DNA of 64,000 nucleotides, taken from contig CAZVSC010000001.1 of assembly GCA_964629325.1 (NCBI GenBank), positions 62,001 to 126,000 on the forward strand, written 5' to 3'. A program made the position numbers and the translations under genes. Origin of the DNA: Eutrophocola sp964629325 (GTDB lineage Bacteria > Pseudomonadota > Gammaproteobacteria > Pseudomonadales > Pseudohongiellaceae). Positions 1 through 8,061 of this stretch are shown one piece after another (position 1 is the stretch's first letter; the number at the start of each line of letters is the position of its first letter). The notes under the pieces are model-generated. The model did not search any database. It was not told the DNA's origin and saw nothing but the letters and a program-made list of their open reading frames with translations.

Positions 1-27
1 GTTGCCGAAAATGCATGGAACCAACGC

Positions 28-1010
28 ATGGAACAAGTGATTAACAACGACGAAATACTCGAAAGCAGCGACACTGAACCCGTCCGCATACAGGACAAGA
101 TCGAGGAAGCGGTCAGTGAAATCGGCACAGTGGTGCTGGGCAAGGAAAAGCAGATACGCCTGTCCCTGTGCTGCCTGTTCGCCGGCGGGCACCTGTTGAT
201 GGAAGACAAGCCGGGCATGGGCAAGACGACCCTGTCCCAGGCGCTGGCAAAAGTGTTCGGCCTGGGGTATTCCCGCATCCAGTTTACCAGCGACCTTCTG
301 CCGGCCGACATCCTGGGTGTCACTATCTACGACCAGAGTACCGGCCAATTCTCGTTTCACAAGGGGCCCATTTTCTCCAATCTGGTGCTGGCAGATGAAA
401 TCAATCGCACCACGCCCAAAACCCAGAGTGCCCTGCTTGAAGCCATGGAGGAAGGACAGGTGTCCATCGATAACAACACCATGGTCCTGCCCAAGCCGTT
501 TCCGTCATTGCCACCCAGAATCCTATCAGTTTCGCCGGCACCTATCCCTTGCCCGAGTCCCAGCTCGACCGTTTCCTGATGCGCCTGCAAATTGGATATC
601 CTGACCCGGTCGCCGAAAGGCAATTGCTCAACAACCGCGACCAGCGTGAAAACATCGCGCACATGAAGCAGGCGCTGACGCCTGCAGACGTGAACCATAT
701 CAGTGAGCGGATTCCCGAAGTGCATGCCACGGACACCCTCCTGGATTATGTGCAGCGTATCGTCGCCTACACCCGCCAGGACAACCTGTTCTCGTTTGGC
801 CTGTCACCCCGTGGCGCGATGGCGCTCATCCGCAGTGCGCGCACCTGGGCGCTAATGCATGACCGCATGCATGTCATTCCGGAAGATGTACAAATGGTGC
901 TGCCTGCCGTGGTCGACCATCGTCTGCGCTCCATTTCCGACACTTCCGGCCGCAGCGGGGAATCCTATTCCCAGCGGCTGCTTAACGAGGTGGATATTTT
1001 TTCCACCTGA
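28..1010 (+). pseudogene. MoxR-family AAA+ ATPase, interrupted by a one-base frameshift
   Basis: This is a MoxR-type AAA+ ATPase, a chaperone-like family found with DUF58 and VWA or transglutaminase proteins. The first frame (28 to 579) carries the Walker A motif DKPGMGKT (residues 60-67) and Walker B LVLADEIN (about 119-126). After Pro-Phe at about 496-501 the frame is lost. The homologous continuation (VIATQNP, then GTYPLPESQLDRFLM) resumes in another frame at 504 and runs to the stop at 1008-1010. One missing base near 499-503 explains this; the intact protein would be about 328 residues. The reading frame is open to the window edge upstream of ATG 28, so the true start may lie outside. 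It leads the set with the DUF58 and transglutaminase genes. A sequencing error is a real alternative to a pseudogene. Confidence 0.9.
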
Positions 1011-1040
1011 CTTTGAAATGACCACGCCCGGTATTTATTC

Positions 1041-2063
1041 ATGACTACAGGGGTGCAGCAAATTCCGGCCGCAGGCCTGCGCCAGCTTCTCGTTAACCGC
1101 TGGCACAACAATTTCCACCGCTGGGTCAGGCGCCGCATCCCGCCCGCCAAACATGTCATTCTCACCCAGCGCAACATCTTCATCATTCCCAACAAGCAGG
1201 GCCTCGGTTTCCTTAGCGTGCTGGCACTGATGTTCGTCGGTGCGATCAATTACGAGGCGAGCCTGGCTTTCGCCCTCGTGTTCTGGCTGCTGGGATTGTT
1301 CATCCTGTCGATTTTCTACACTTTCCGGAACCTGTCCGGGCTGCACGTGTCCGCCGTGGCGGGAGGATCCGTGTTTGCCGGTGAGCATGCCGAGATCACT
1401 GTCATACTGGCCCGGTATGGCACGCGCATCCACGAAGCCGTCAGCCTGAAATTTCCCGGTTCCCGGGAAGCGGTGGCAAACCTCATCGACAATACCGAGG
1501 AGCGCACCGGACTGTATATTGTGGCGGACAAGCGCGGCTGGTTTTCACCCGGTCGCCTGACCATCGGCACCATATTCCCGTTTGGCATTTGCCGCGCCTG
1601 GTCCCTGGTGGATCTCGACCTTCGCTGCCTGGTTTATCCCAAGCCGGTGCCCTGCGACCTGGACTGGCTGTCCTCGCAGCAGCAGCACAGCGGGCATACC
1701 AACATCACCCGCGGCAGCGACGACTTCCATGCCTTGCGCAACTACCAGCAGGGCGATTCACTGCGTCACGTCGCCTGGAAGATCGCGGCTCGCGGCAGGG
1801 GTATGTATACCAAGGAATATTCCTCCAATGTCGATGACAAGATCTGGTTGAAGTGGGACATGTTCCCGGACATGGATATCGAGGAACGACTGTCACGGCT
1901 GAGTTACTGCGTCCTGCAACTCGATGCTGCGGGCCTGGATTACGGTATCGAGCTGCCCGGCGTGCGCATCCCGCCTGCCAAGGGCAATGAACATTATTCC
2001 CGCTGCATGGAAACCCTTGCACTGTTCGGTATCAAGGATGACGTGCAGGAGTCGGGCTCATGA
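1041..2063 (+). CDS. DUF58 domain membrane protein
   Basis: A DUF58 protein of 340 residues, the usual partner of MoxR ATPases. Two hydrophobic helices lie at about 54-70 and 73-93. The C-terminal half holds the DUF58 signature (DFHALRNYQQGDSLRHVAWK followed by YTKEYS). The family is thought to act at the inner membrane, with part of it a VWA-like fold; its biochemical role is not settled. It sits 30 bp after the broken moxR and overlaps the transglutaminase gene by 4 bp (ATGA), which indicates translational coupling. Confidence 0.9.
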   Translation: MTTGVQQIPAAGLRQLLVNRWHNNFHRWVRRRIPPAKHVILTQRNIFIIPNKQGLGFLSVLALMFVGAINYEASLAFALVFWLLGLFILSIFYTFRNLSGLHVSAVAGGSVFAGEHAEITVILARYGTRIHEAVSLKFPGSREAVANLIDNTEERTGLYIVADKRGWFSPGRLTIGTIFPFGICRAWSLVDLDLRCLVYPKPVPCDLDWLSSQQQHSGHTNITRGSDDFHALRNYQQGDSLRHVAWKIAARGRGMYTKEYSSNVDDKIWLKWDMFPDMDIEERLSRLSYCVLQLDAAGLDYGIELPGVRIPPAKGNEHYSRCMETLALFGIKDDVQESGS

Positions 2064-4147
2064 TGCAGGGGTTCCTGACCTGGTTTAAACGCCGTCCGGA
2101 TATCAAGGTCCGGGCCGGCGCTGATATTTACCGGCTGCCGCGAACCGCGCTGGTATGGATTCTGTTGTCATTGACGTCGGTAATCGTGCCGCACGTACTG
2201 CGCATGCCGTTCTGGCTGACCGCCCTGTGCGGGTTCTGCATCAGTATCAGCATCCTCATTTTCCAGGGCCGGATTTCATACCCGGGCTCCAGGATCAAGA
2301 CGGCCATCGTTTTTCTGGTCCTGTTCGCCATCATCGCCCAGTACGGGCGGGACATCTTTTCCACCGACGCTATCGTTGGCGTGCTGATCGTCGGTGTCGC
2401 CCTGAAACTCCTGGAAATGAAGAAAAAGCGCGACGTCCTGATGGTGATTTATCTCTGCTATTTCACGGTGCTGGCCGAATTCATCTATTCCCAGTCCATA
2501 CCCGTGGCGTTCTACATGTCGCTTTGCGTGGTCATCATTACCTCTGCGCTGATGTCCACTACGCAGACGGAGGAATTCCAGCGCCCCATGCGCACCCTGA
2601 AGCTGGCGACCATTGTGCTCATGCAGAGTATTCCGCTGATGGCATTCCTGTTCATCCTGTTCCCACGTATAGGTCCGCTCTGGGCGATGCCCCTGCAGAC
2701 AAATTCCGGTATCACCGGCCTGTCGGACGAAATGTCACCGGGTGATATTGGCAATCTTACCCGCTCCGGAGAAGTGGCCTTCACGGTGGAATTCGAAGGC
2801 GAAGTACCCGATTACAACCAGTTGTACTGGCGGGGAATCACGCTGGATATTTTCGACGGGGCACAGTGGACCCGCGGCAGGAACAGTTTTGGCCAGTTTC
2901 TCGGGCAGAATCCCAGGCAAATGACGCCCTGGTTCGAGAATATCAGGTACCTCGGCAACTCCGTCGATTACAACGTGATCATGGAGCCTACCCAGCAGAC
3001 CTGGATCTATACGCTCATGGTGCCCCAGATGGTGGATGACCGCCTGATGATGCGCCAGGATTACCAGGTTGAAACCAGGCGTCCAATCTCGCAGCGCTAC
3101 AGCTATGAAGCCCGGGCATGGCTCGATCATTCGGTCGACCTGGGCATGACCGACAGAAACGGCTTCTTCCTGCGCAATATCCGTCTGCCGGAAGACGGCA
3201 ACGAGCAAAGCCGCTCATTCGCCGATGCGTTATACACCGCGGCAGGATCTGATATTGCCTATATCAATGCTGTGCTCGATTACATTCGCGAGGAGGAGTT
3301 TTTCTACACACTCAGCCCGAGCCTGTTGGGGGAGGACAAGATCGACGATTTTCTATTCAACACGCGGGAAGGTTTCTGCGAGCATTATGCAAGTGCATTT
3401 ACCTACCTGATGCGGGCTAAAGGCATTCCTTCCCGTGTCGTGCTTGGCTACCAGGGTGGCGAATTCAACAAATACAACGGCACGCTGATCGTGCGCCAGT
3501 ATGATGCCCATGCCTGGTCGGAAGTCTGGCTCGAGGACCGCGGCTGGATACGCATTGATCCTACCGCGGCGGTGGCACCCGGGCGTATCGAATACGGCAG
3601 CCAGTTTGTGTTCCAGGAAGATGAAAACTTCCTGGAGGGCGAGGTGTTTTCCATGCTCAAGTACAGGGGGGCCAGCGCGCTCATCAATGACCTGATCCTG
3701 CGCATGGAAATGGTCGAATATGCCTGGAACCGATTCGTACTCAATTATGACCAGGGCATGCAGTTTGCGCTTTTCAGCCGCCTGTTCGACCGCGTGTCAA
3801 AGGAAAAGATATTGTTCACGATCCTTGCCGTCATCTTCATATTCATTGGCGTGACGGCCTGGTTTGTGTTGCGCAAACCCGCCAGCAAGCCACAGTACCC
3901 TGCCAATGCACTGTACCTGAAATTCTGCCGCTTCCTCTCCGACAACGGCATCAGCCGCAAACCCGGCGAAACGCCTGTGCATTACAGCCAGCGTGTTGCC
4001 GCGGTACAGCCGCAATGGGAAGGATCAGTGGCGGAAATCACCGCCATCTACATGGACCTGGCATTTGGCCGGAACAGCCATGCCTCGCACGATGAAAAAA
4101 TCGACCGGCTCAAGCAGGCTATCCGCAAATTCAGGGTGATGAACTAG
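2060..4147 (+). CDS. TgpA-like transglutaminase membrane protein (DUF3488/transglutaminase core)
   Basis: A 695-residue membrane protein of the TgpA family (DUF3488 plus transglutaminase-like core plus DUF4129-like tail). About six N-terminal hydrophobic helices fill residues 25-210. A periplasmic part contains the papain-like triad: Cys440 in GFCEHYAS, His484 in DAHAWSE and Asp500 in RIDPT. One more helix (about 585-605) precedes a cytoplasmic tail. TgpA of Pseudomonas aeruginosa is essential and linked to the cell envelope; its substrate is unknown. The gene is coupled to the DUF58 gene. All three catalytic residues are present, so this member looks active even though the moxR upstream is broken. 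Confidence 0.92.
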   Translation: MMQGFLTWFKRRPDIKVRAGADIYRLPRTALVWILLSLTSVIVPHVLRMPFWLTALCGFCISISILIFQGRISYPGSRIKTAIVFLVLFAIIAQYGRDIFSTDAIVGVLIVGVALKLLEMKKKRDVLMVIYLCYFTVLAEFIYSQSIPVAFYMSLCVVIITSALMSTTQTEEFQRPMRTLKLATIVLMQSIPLMAFLFILFPRIGPLWAMPLQTNSGITGLSDEMSPGDIGNLTRSGEVAFTVEFEGEVPDYNQLYWRGITLDIFDGAQWTRGRNSFGQFLGQNPRQMTPWFENIRYLGNSVDYNVIMEPTQQTWIYTLMVPQMVDDRLMMRQDYQVETRRPISQRYSYEARAWLDHSVDLGMTDRNGFFLRNIRLPEDGNEQSRSFADALYTAAGSDIAYINAVLDYIREEEFFYTLSPSLLGEDKIDDFLFNTREGFCEHYASAFTYLMRAKGIPSRVVLGYQGGEFNKYNGTLIVRQYDAHAWSEVWLEDRGWIRIDPTAAVAPGRIEYGSQFVFQEDENFLEGEVFSMLKYRGASALINDLILRMEMVEYAWNRFVLNYDQGMQFALFSRLFDRVSKEKILFTILAVIFIFIGVTAWFVLRKPASKPQYPANALYLKFCRFLSDNGISRKPGETPVHYSQRVAAVQPQWEGSVAEITAIYMDLAFGRNSHASHDEKIDRLKQAIRKFRVMN

Positions 4148-4148
4148 T

Positions 4149-4655
4149 TCAGAGTATGATGATGGCCAGGGTGGTTCCCATCAGGCTCCCGGCCAGGATG
4201 TCGGTCGGGAAATGAACACCAAGGATCACCCGTGAAAGGCCCACCATGGCGGCCCACAGGTATAACGGCAGGAACAGCGGGCTGACTCCCTGGCACAGGA
4301 AGGTCACATAGAAGAAGGCGGCCGAAGTATGGCCGGAAGGCAGGCTGAATTCGTCCGAGGCCTGAATCAGGGACTGGATTCCTTCCAACAGATGCGGAGG
4401 ACGGCGCCTGCGGAACGACAGTTTCAGTACCAGGTAAATGATCCGTTCCACGGTAAAACCGATTAGTGACAGCAACATCAGTGATATTGCCGAATCCGGG
4501 CAGAGCAGCCAGATGATCGGAACCAGGCTCAGATACAGCCAGCCGTCACCAGTGAAGGAGACGATTCGGGCAAAACGGGAGAGGGAAGTGTATCTGTGAT
4601 TACTGAAAACCGAATGGAAGATCTTGGTGTCTGCGGCTTGTATAACCCTGAGCAT
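4149..4655 (-). CDS. PAP2-family membrane phosphatase
   Basis: A 168-residue PAP2 superfamily phosphatase, probably acting on a lipid phosphate such as undecaprenyl pyrophosphate or phosphatidylglycerol phosphate. All three family motifs are visible: K78 to RP (84-85), PSGH (106-109) and SR-(5)-H148-xxx-D152. Hydrophobic segments lie at about 40-50, 56-78, 112-140 and 150-165. It is transcribed toward the transglutaminase gene and its stop lies 1 bp from that gene's stop. Substrate cannot be told from the sequence. Confidence 0.9.
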   Translation of the reverse strand: MLRVIQAADTKIFHSVFSNHRYTSLSRFARIVSFTGDGWLYLSLVPIIWLLCPDSAISLMLLSLIGFTVERIIYLVLKLSFRRRRPPHLLEGIQSLIQASDEFSLPSGHTSAAFFYVTFLCQGVSPLFLPLYLWAAMVGLSRVILGVHFPTDILAGSLMGTTLAIIIL

Positions 4656-4745
4656 TGGCGTGTCGAGCCTAACCAGAATTTATACCACTCTACGCCTGCC
4701 TGGTTAAAACCTGATTAAGCCTGCTTTAAAATATCATTAATGCTA

Positions 4746-4751
4746 TATAAT
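4746..4751 (+). promoter_or_regulatory. Possible -10 box of the DUF1653 gene
   Basis: TATAAT lies in an AT-rich tract and ends 8 nt before the ATG at 4760. No Shine-Dalgarno motif precedes that ATG. A weak -35 (TTTAAA, 4725-4730) is 15 bp upstream. If used, it would give a leaderless or nearly leaderless message. Confidence 0.35.
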
Positions 4752-4759
4752 TTAACTAT

Positions 4760-4993
4760 ATGAAATCATTGATAAATCCAGGAATTTACCGGCACTATAA
4801 GGGACGGGATTACCAGGTCATTGGCTCTGCGCGCCATAGCGAGACTGAAGAAACGCTGGTGCTGTACCACCCCCTGTACGGAGATGAGTCCGAGCGGGAA
4901 TACTGGGTGAGACCGCTGGCCATGTTTACCGAGACTGTCAGCGTGGACGGCAGGGATGTTCCCCGCTTCGCACCGGTTTCCGCCCCAGCCTAG
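4760..4993 (+). CDS. DUF1653 domain protein
   Basis: A 77-residue single-domain DUF1653 protein. The family pattern is clear: GIYRHYKGRDYQVIG at the start, then LVLYHPLYGD and the YWVRPLAMFTE segment. The function of the family is unknown; some homologues are fused to other domains. The start ATG lacks a ribosome binding site and follows a TATAAT box by 8 nt. Transcribed divergently from the PAP2 gene. Confidence 0.88.
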   Translation: MKSLINPGIYRHYKGRDYQVIGSARHSETEETLVLYHPLYGDESEREYWVRPLAMFTETVSVDGRDVPRFAPVSAPA

Positions 4994-5012
4994 GCCGGCG
5001 GGACATGCGCCC

Positions 5013-5249
5013 TTGATTCGCGCCATCACGGCCGGGGATCTCGACGCCATCACAGACATCTACAACTACTGTATCGATGAGACTCTCGTCAGTTGCGAGG
5101 AAAAGTCGCTGTCACGGAAAGTGCCAGCCATGCCCGACAGGGTGACCCTGTGCAATTGTTCCATCTGCAGGCGCTTCCGGTTCGGTATTTCGACGACATG
5201 GATACCTTCACGGAAATCAGGGATGGCTGAAGCCGGCCCGAGCAGGTAA
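5013..5249 (+). pseudogene. GNAT acetyltransferase N-terminal fragment (gene debris)
   Basis: From TTG 5013 the translation reads LIRAITAGDLDAITDIYNY and then DETLVS, a good match to the first strand and helix of phosphinothricin-type GNAT N-acetyltransferases. After about 30 residues the similarity ends, and the frame continues to a stop at 5247-5249 without the acetyl-CoA binding motif. A second frame (about 5081-5230) is open and ends in LPVRYFDDMDTFTE, which looks protein-like but was not identified. The block is best read as the remains of at least one deleted gene. Confidence 0.6.
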
Positions 5250-5303
5250 AGTCTGTTACAGACAAATAACTTTCGACTGACAGCACAGCAAGGAGACGAT
5301 GCG

Positions 5304-5636
5304 ATGCCGGGAATGACTATCGAGGCCCTGAGCCAGGAAATGCTGGCGGCGGCCAAAAGCATTTTCAAGGAGCAGTGGCCTTTCATGGAGGCATTCGCGA
5401 CACCGGAATTCAACAAGCTGGCCATGACCATCCTGCAGATCCGCAACCTGACCGAAAATGAACAGATCGGGGAGGGTGAAGCGCTGGTCATCCTGGAGAT
5501 GCAGAAGCAAGTCGCCCGGGGCGTCATGATGTCTCGCGAGGGAACCGGCCTGCTGAAGGTGGAGCAAGCCATCAACTCGGGACTGGGCATGGTGAAAAAT
5601 TCGGTCAACACCACGCTCGGATTCCCGCTGATCTGA
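5304..5636 (+). CDS. Small helical protein of unknown function
   Basis: A 110-residue protein I do not recognise. It is rich in Ala, Glu, Met and Leu, looks entirely helical, and has no signal peptide, membrane segment or cysteine. A strong ribosome binding site (AAGGAG, about 5290-5295) supports ATG 5304. The next small membrane protein starts 7 bp after its stop, so they probably form a pair. A phasin-like or other packing protein is possible but not shown. Confidence 0.7.
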   Translation: MPGMTIEALSQEMLAAAKSIFKEQWPFMEAFATPEFNKLAMTILQIRNLTENEQIGEGEALVILEMQKQVARGVMMSREGTGLLKVEQAINSGLGMVKNSVNTTLGFPLI

Positions 5637-5643
5637 CCCCTCA

Positions 5644-5910
5644 ATGCAGGTGCAACTGCCCATCTTCCTGCTCAGTCTGGTGATTCATGCAGGCATTTTC
5701 CTGACGTCACAGGCCACGGATCGCCGCCTGCGCCTGATGGCTGGCCTTACCCTGGTTTTCTGCACCTGGCCGGCCTGGTACAGCGGCATGGTCATGACCA
5801 CATCCCCTGGCGATCCCCTGGCATGGTTGTCCGTGCCGCTCATCCGGGCGCCGTATTATCTTCCGGTACTGAGTTTTCTCGTGTACTGGCGAGGCAAGAC
5901 CGGCCGCTGA
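5644..5910 (+). CDS. Small membrane protein of unknown function
   Basis: An 88-residue hydrophobic protein with about three membrane segments (residues 5-21, 30-48 and 62-82) and a short basic C-terminus. No family recognised. It follows the 110-residue gene by 7 bp and ends just upstream of the heat-shock promoter of hsp20. Confidence 0.6.
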   Translation: MQVQLPIFLLSLVIHAGIFLTSQATDRRLRLMAGLTLVFCTWPAWYSGMVMTTSPGDPLAWLSVPLIRAPYYLPVLSFLVYWRGKTGR

Positions 5911-5927
5911 AAATTCTCCCGGGCATC

Positions 5928-5955
5928 CTTGAAAACCAGGAGGCCGACCCTATCT
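5928..5955 (+). promoter_or_regulatory. Sigma32 (RpoH)-type promoter of hsp20
   Basis: CTTGAAA (5928-5934), a 13-bp spacer and CCCTATCT (5948-5955) match the heat-shock sigma consensus CTTGAAA-N(11-15)-CCCCATNT closely. It lies about 100 bp before the small heat-shock gene, as expected. Confidence 0.8.
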
Positions 5956-5961
5956 CTTCAG

Positions 5962-6056
5962 GACGAAGGCTCGAAGAGCTTCGTTTAGCCGGCCTGGTTC
6001 CCCGGAACAGGCTGAAAACATGCATATGATTATTGCTTGAACCAGAGGATAAACTC
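5962..6056 (+). promoter_or_regulatory. ROSE-type RNA thermometer in the hsp20 leader
   Basis: The leader can fold into successive hairpins: CGAAG/CTTCG (5964-5983) and GCCTGGTTCC/GGAACAGGC (5992-6012). The start-proximal hairpin pairs TATTGCT (6031-6037) with AGGATA (6046-6051) around an 8-nt loop. It leaves one bulged G opposite the Shine-Dalgarno, as in ROSE elements with their conserved UUGCU. The AGGA it hides is the ribosome binding site of ATG 6057. Folding was done by eye. Confidence 0.75.
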
Positions 6057-6512
6057 ATGACATCTTTCGATTTCGCCCCCCTTTATCGCTCAGGCATCGG
6101 TTTTGACCGCCTGGCTTCCATGCTCGACAGCATCAACACAAGCGACCGTACCGCGACGGGTTATCCGCCGTACAACATCGAGCTGGTCGATGACGACAAT
6201 TACCGCATTACCATGGCTGTTGCCGGGTTTTCCGAGGATGACATTGCTGTAGAAGTTGAAAACAACACCCTGACGGTAGCCTCCGCCCGCCCAGAGGGTA
6301 AGGAGGACTCGGGCAAGAACTACTTGCATCGCGGCATTGCCGAGCGCAACTTCCGCCGCCAGTTCAAGCTGGCCGACCATATCAAGGTCACCAGTGCGCA
6401 AATGGAAAACGGCCTGCTCCATATTGATCTCGTCCGCGAGATTCCGGAGGCCATGAAGCCCCGCCAGATTGAAATCAACGGCAAGAGCAGACGGTTGCTC
6501 AAATCTGCCTAA
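6057..6512 (+). CDS. ibpA: IbpA-type small heat-shock protein (Hsp20)
   Basis: A 151-residue alpha-crystallin chaperone that holds unfolding proteins for refolding by DnaK/ClpB. The N-terminus (FDFAPLYRSGIGFDRL) is typical of IbpA/IbpB. The alpha-crystallin domain runs from about 35 to 130 (YNIELVDDDNYRI to LHIDLVREIPE), followed by a short basic tail. ATG 6057 is chosen over an upstream in-frame TTG (6033) because the homologous N-terminus begins there and the TTG lies inside the thermometer hairpin. Controlled by a sigma32-like promoter and a ROSE leader, with a terminator 20 bp downstream. Confidence 0.95.
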   Translation: MTSFDFAPLYRSGIGFDRLASMLDSINTSDRTATGYPPYNIELVDDDNYRITMAVAGFSEDDIAVEVENNTLTVASARPEGKEDSGKNYLHRGIAERNFRRQFKLADHIKVTSAQMENGLLHIDLVREIPEAMKPRQIEINGKSRRLLKSA

Positions 6513-6530
6513 TTCAAAAGCACTATGAAA

Positions 6531-6558
6531 AAGCCCGTAAATATCCGGGCTTTTTTCT
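6531..6558 (+). terminator. Rho-independent terminator after hsp20
   Basis: AAAGCCCG (6531-6538) pairs with CGGGCTTT (6547-6554) across an 8-nt loop, followed by a T tract. Confidence 0.85.
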
Positions 6559-6623
6559 TTGTCAGGTATTTTTTTCGTCGAGCAGGTGGAGTTATGAGAG
6601 AAGGTCAGGCGAGGCAACAAGTT

Positions 6624-7967
6624 TTAAATAACACCATAGGCTAACATGGCGTCGGCGACTTTAATGAATCCGGCAATATTGGCTCCGCGCGAATAATTGA
6701 CGTAATCCTTTTCGGTGCCGTGGGCCACACACTTGTCGTGAATATTGCGCATGATGTCTTTCAGGTGCTGCTGGAGTTCCGGCTCCGACCAGCTCAGGCG
6801 TGCCGAATTCTGGCTCATCTCAAGTCCCGATACCGCCACACCGCCTGCATTGGCTGCCTTGCTTGGTGCGAACAGGATATTGTTATCCTTGAAGATGTCG
6901 ATAGCGTCCTTGTAGGTCGGCATATTGGCGCCCTCGACCACCGCTATGCAGCCGTTCTTGACCAGAGCCTTCGCATCGTCGACGCTGATCTCGTTTTGCG
7001 TGGCACATGGAATGGCGATGTCCGCTTTTACATGCCAGGGGGTGCTGTCGGGATGGAATTCGGCATCGAACGTCTTGGTGTATTCTGAAATTCGCGCCCG
7101 GCGTTTGATTTTCAGATCCTTGATGTATGCCAGCTTTTCGGCGTTGATGCCGTCCTTGTCATAAATATAGCCGGAGGAATCCGACAGGGTTAACACCTTG
7201 GCGCCCAGCTGGTTGGCTTTTTCGGCGGCAAATATGGCGACATTGCCAGAGCCGGAAATCAGCACACTGCGTCCCTCGATATCCTGTTTGTGATGCTTGA
7301 GCATGTTATCGAGCATATACACGGCGCCATACCCGGTTGCCTCGTTGCGGATCAGGCTGCCGCCGTACTCGATGGCCTTGCCGGTCAAGGTGCCGGTAAA
7401 TTTGCCTGTCAGGCGCTTCAACTGCCCGAACATGTAGCCGATTTCACGCGCGCCGACGCCGATATCCCCGGCGGGAATATCGGTATCCGGGCCGATATAC
7501 CGCTGCAGTTCGGTAGCAAACGACTGGCAGAAACGCATGACCTCGGCGTCCGATTTGCCCTTTGGATTGAAATCAGAACCGCCCTTGGCGCCACCCATCG
7601 GCAGGCCGGTGAGTGAGTTCTTGAAGGTCTGCTCGAAGGCGAGGAACTTCAGGATGCTGACCGTGACATTGGAGTGGAAGCGGATGCCGCCCTTGTAAGG
7701 ACCGATTGCATTGTTGTTTTGCACGCGGTGGCCGCGGTTGGCGCGAATGTTGCCCTCATCGTCCACCCAGCATACGCGGAAACTGATGACACGGTCAGGT
7801 TCCGCCAGGCGTTCAAGGATCAGGGCATCCTTGTATTTTGGATTGCTCTCGATGAAGGGAATGATGTCGGTCGCAACTTCCTCGACAGCCTGGTGGAATT
7901 CAGTCTCGCCGGGATTGCGGCGCTGCAGCCCACTGAGGAAGTCTGACATGTAGTCGGAGGTATCCAT
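6624..7967 (-). CDS. gdhA: NADP-specific glutamate dehydrogenase
   Basis: A 447-residue hexameric-type glutamate dehydrogenase, which makes glutamate from 2-oxoglutarate and ammonia. The substrate-binding part carries GPYKGGIRFH (K92) and the catalytic PMGGAKGGS (K128). The Rossmann domain has the nucleotide-binding turn ISGSGNVA (about 239-246). Length and end (ADAMLAYGVI) match E. coli GdhA. A Shine-Dalgarno-like GGTGA precedes ATG 7967. It converges with hsp20 and follows the batD end; its upstream region contains a 24-bp duplication. Confidence 0.96.
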   Translation of the reverse strand: MDTSDYMSDFLSGLQRRNPGETEFHQAVEEVATDIIPFIESNPKYKDALILERLAEPDRVISFRVCWVDDEGNIRANRGHRVQNNNAIGPYKGGIRFHSNVTVSILKFLAFEQTFKNSLTGLPMGGAKGGSDFNPKGKSDAEVMRFCQSFATELQRYIGPDTDIPAGDIGVGAREIGYMFGQLKRLTGKFTGTLTGKAIEYGGSLIRNEATGYGAVYMLDNMLKHHKQDIEGRSVLISGSGNVAIFAAEKANQLGAKVLTLSDSSGYIYDKDGINAEKLAYIKDLKIKRRARISEYTKTFDAEFHPDSTPWHVKADIAIPCATQNEISVDDAKALVKNGCIAVVEGANMPTYKDAIDIFKDNNILFAPSKAANAGGVAVSGLEMSQNSARLSWSEPELQQHLKDIMRNIHDKCVAHGTEKDYVNYSRGANIAGFIKVADAMLAYGVI

Positions 7968-8016
7968 GTTTCACCCGTGTGCCTGTACTGCCGGCGCGGC
8001 GCCGGTATCCAAATAC

Positions 8017-8061
8017 TTTCGTTCAGTTTTTATAGAATGTTTTCGTTCAGTTTTTGTAGAG
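8017..8061. repeat. 24-bp direct repeat across the batD end
   Basis: TTTCGTTCAGTTTTTATAGAA (from 8017) recurs as TTTCGTTCAGTTTTTGTAGAG (from 8041), at a period of 24 bp. The second copy contains the last codons and stop of batD; the first is a copy of that tail placed in the gdhA upstream region. Confidence 0.8.

Noticed and set aside
496..506. Programmed ribosomal frameshift in moxR
   Set aside because: The shift needed is -1 at CCG TTT, and the site is not a slippery X XXY YYZ heptamer. No stimulatory hairpin is obvious, and MoxR genes are not known to use one.
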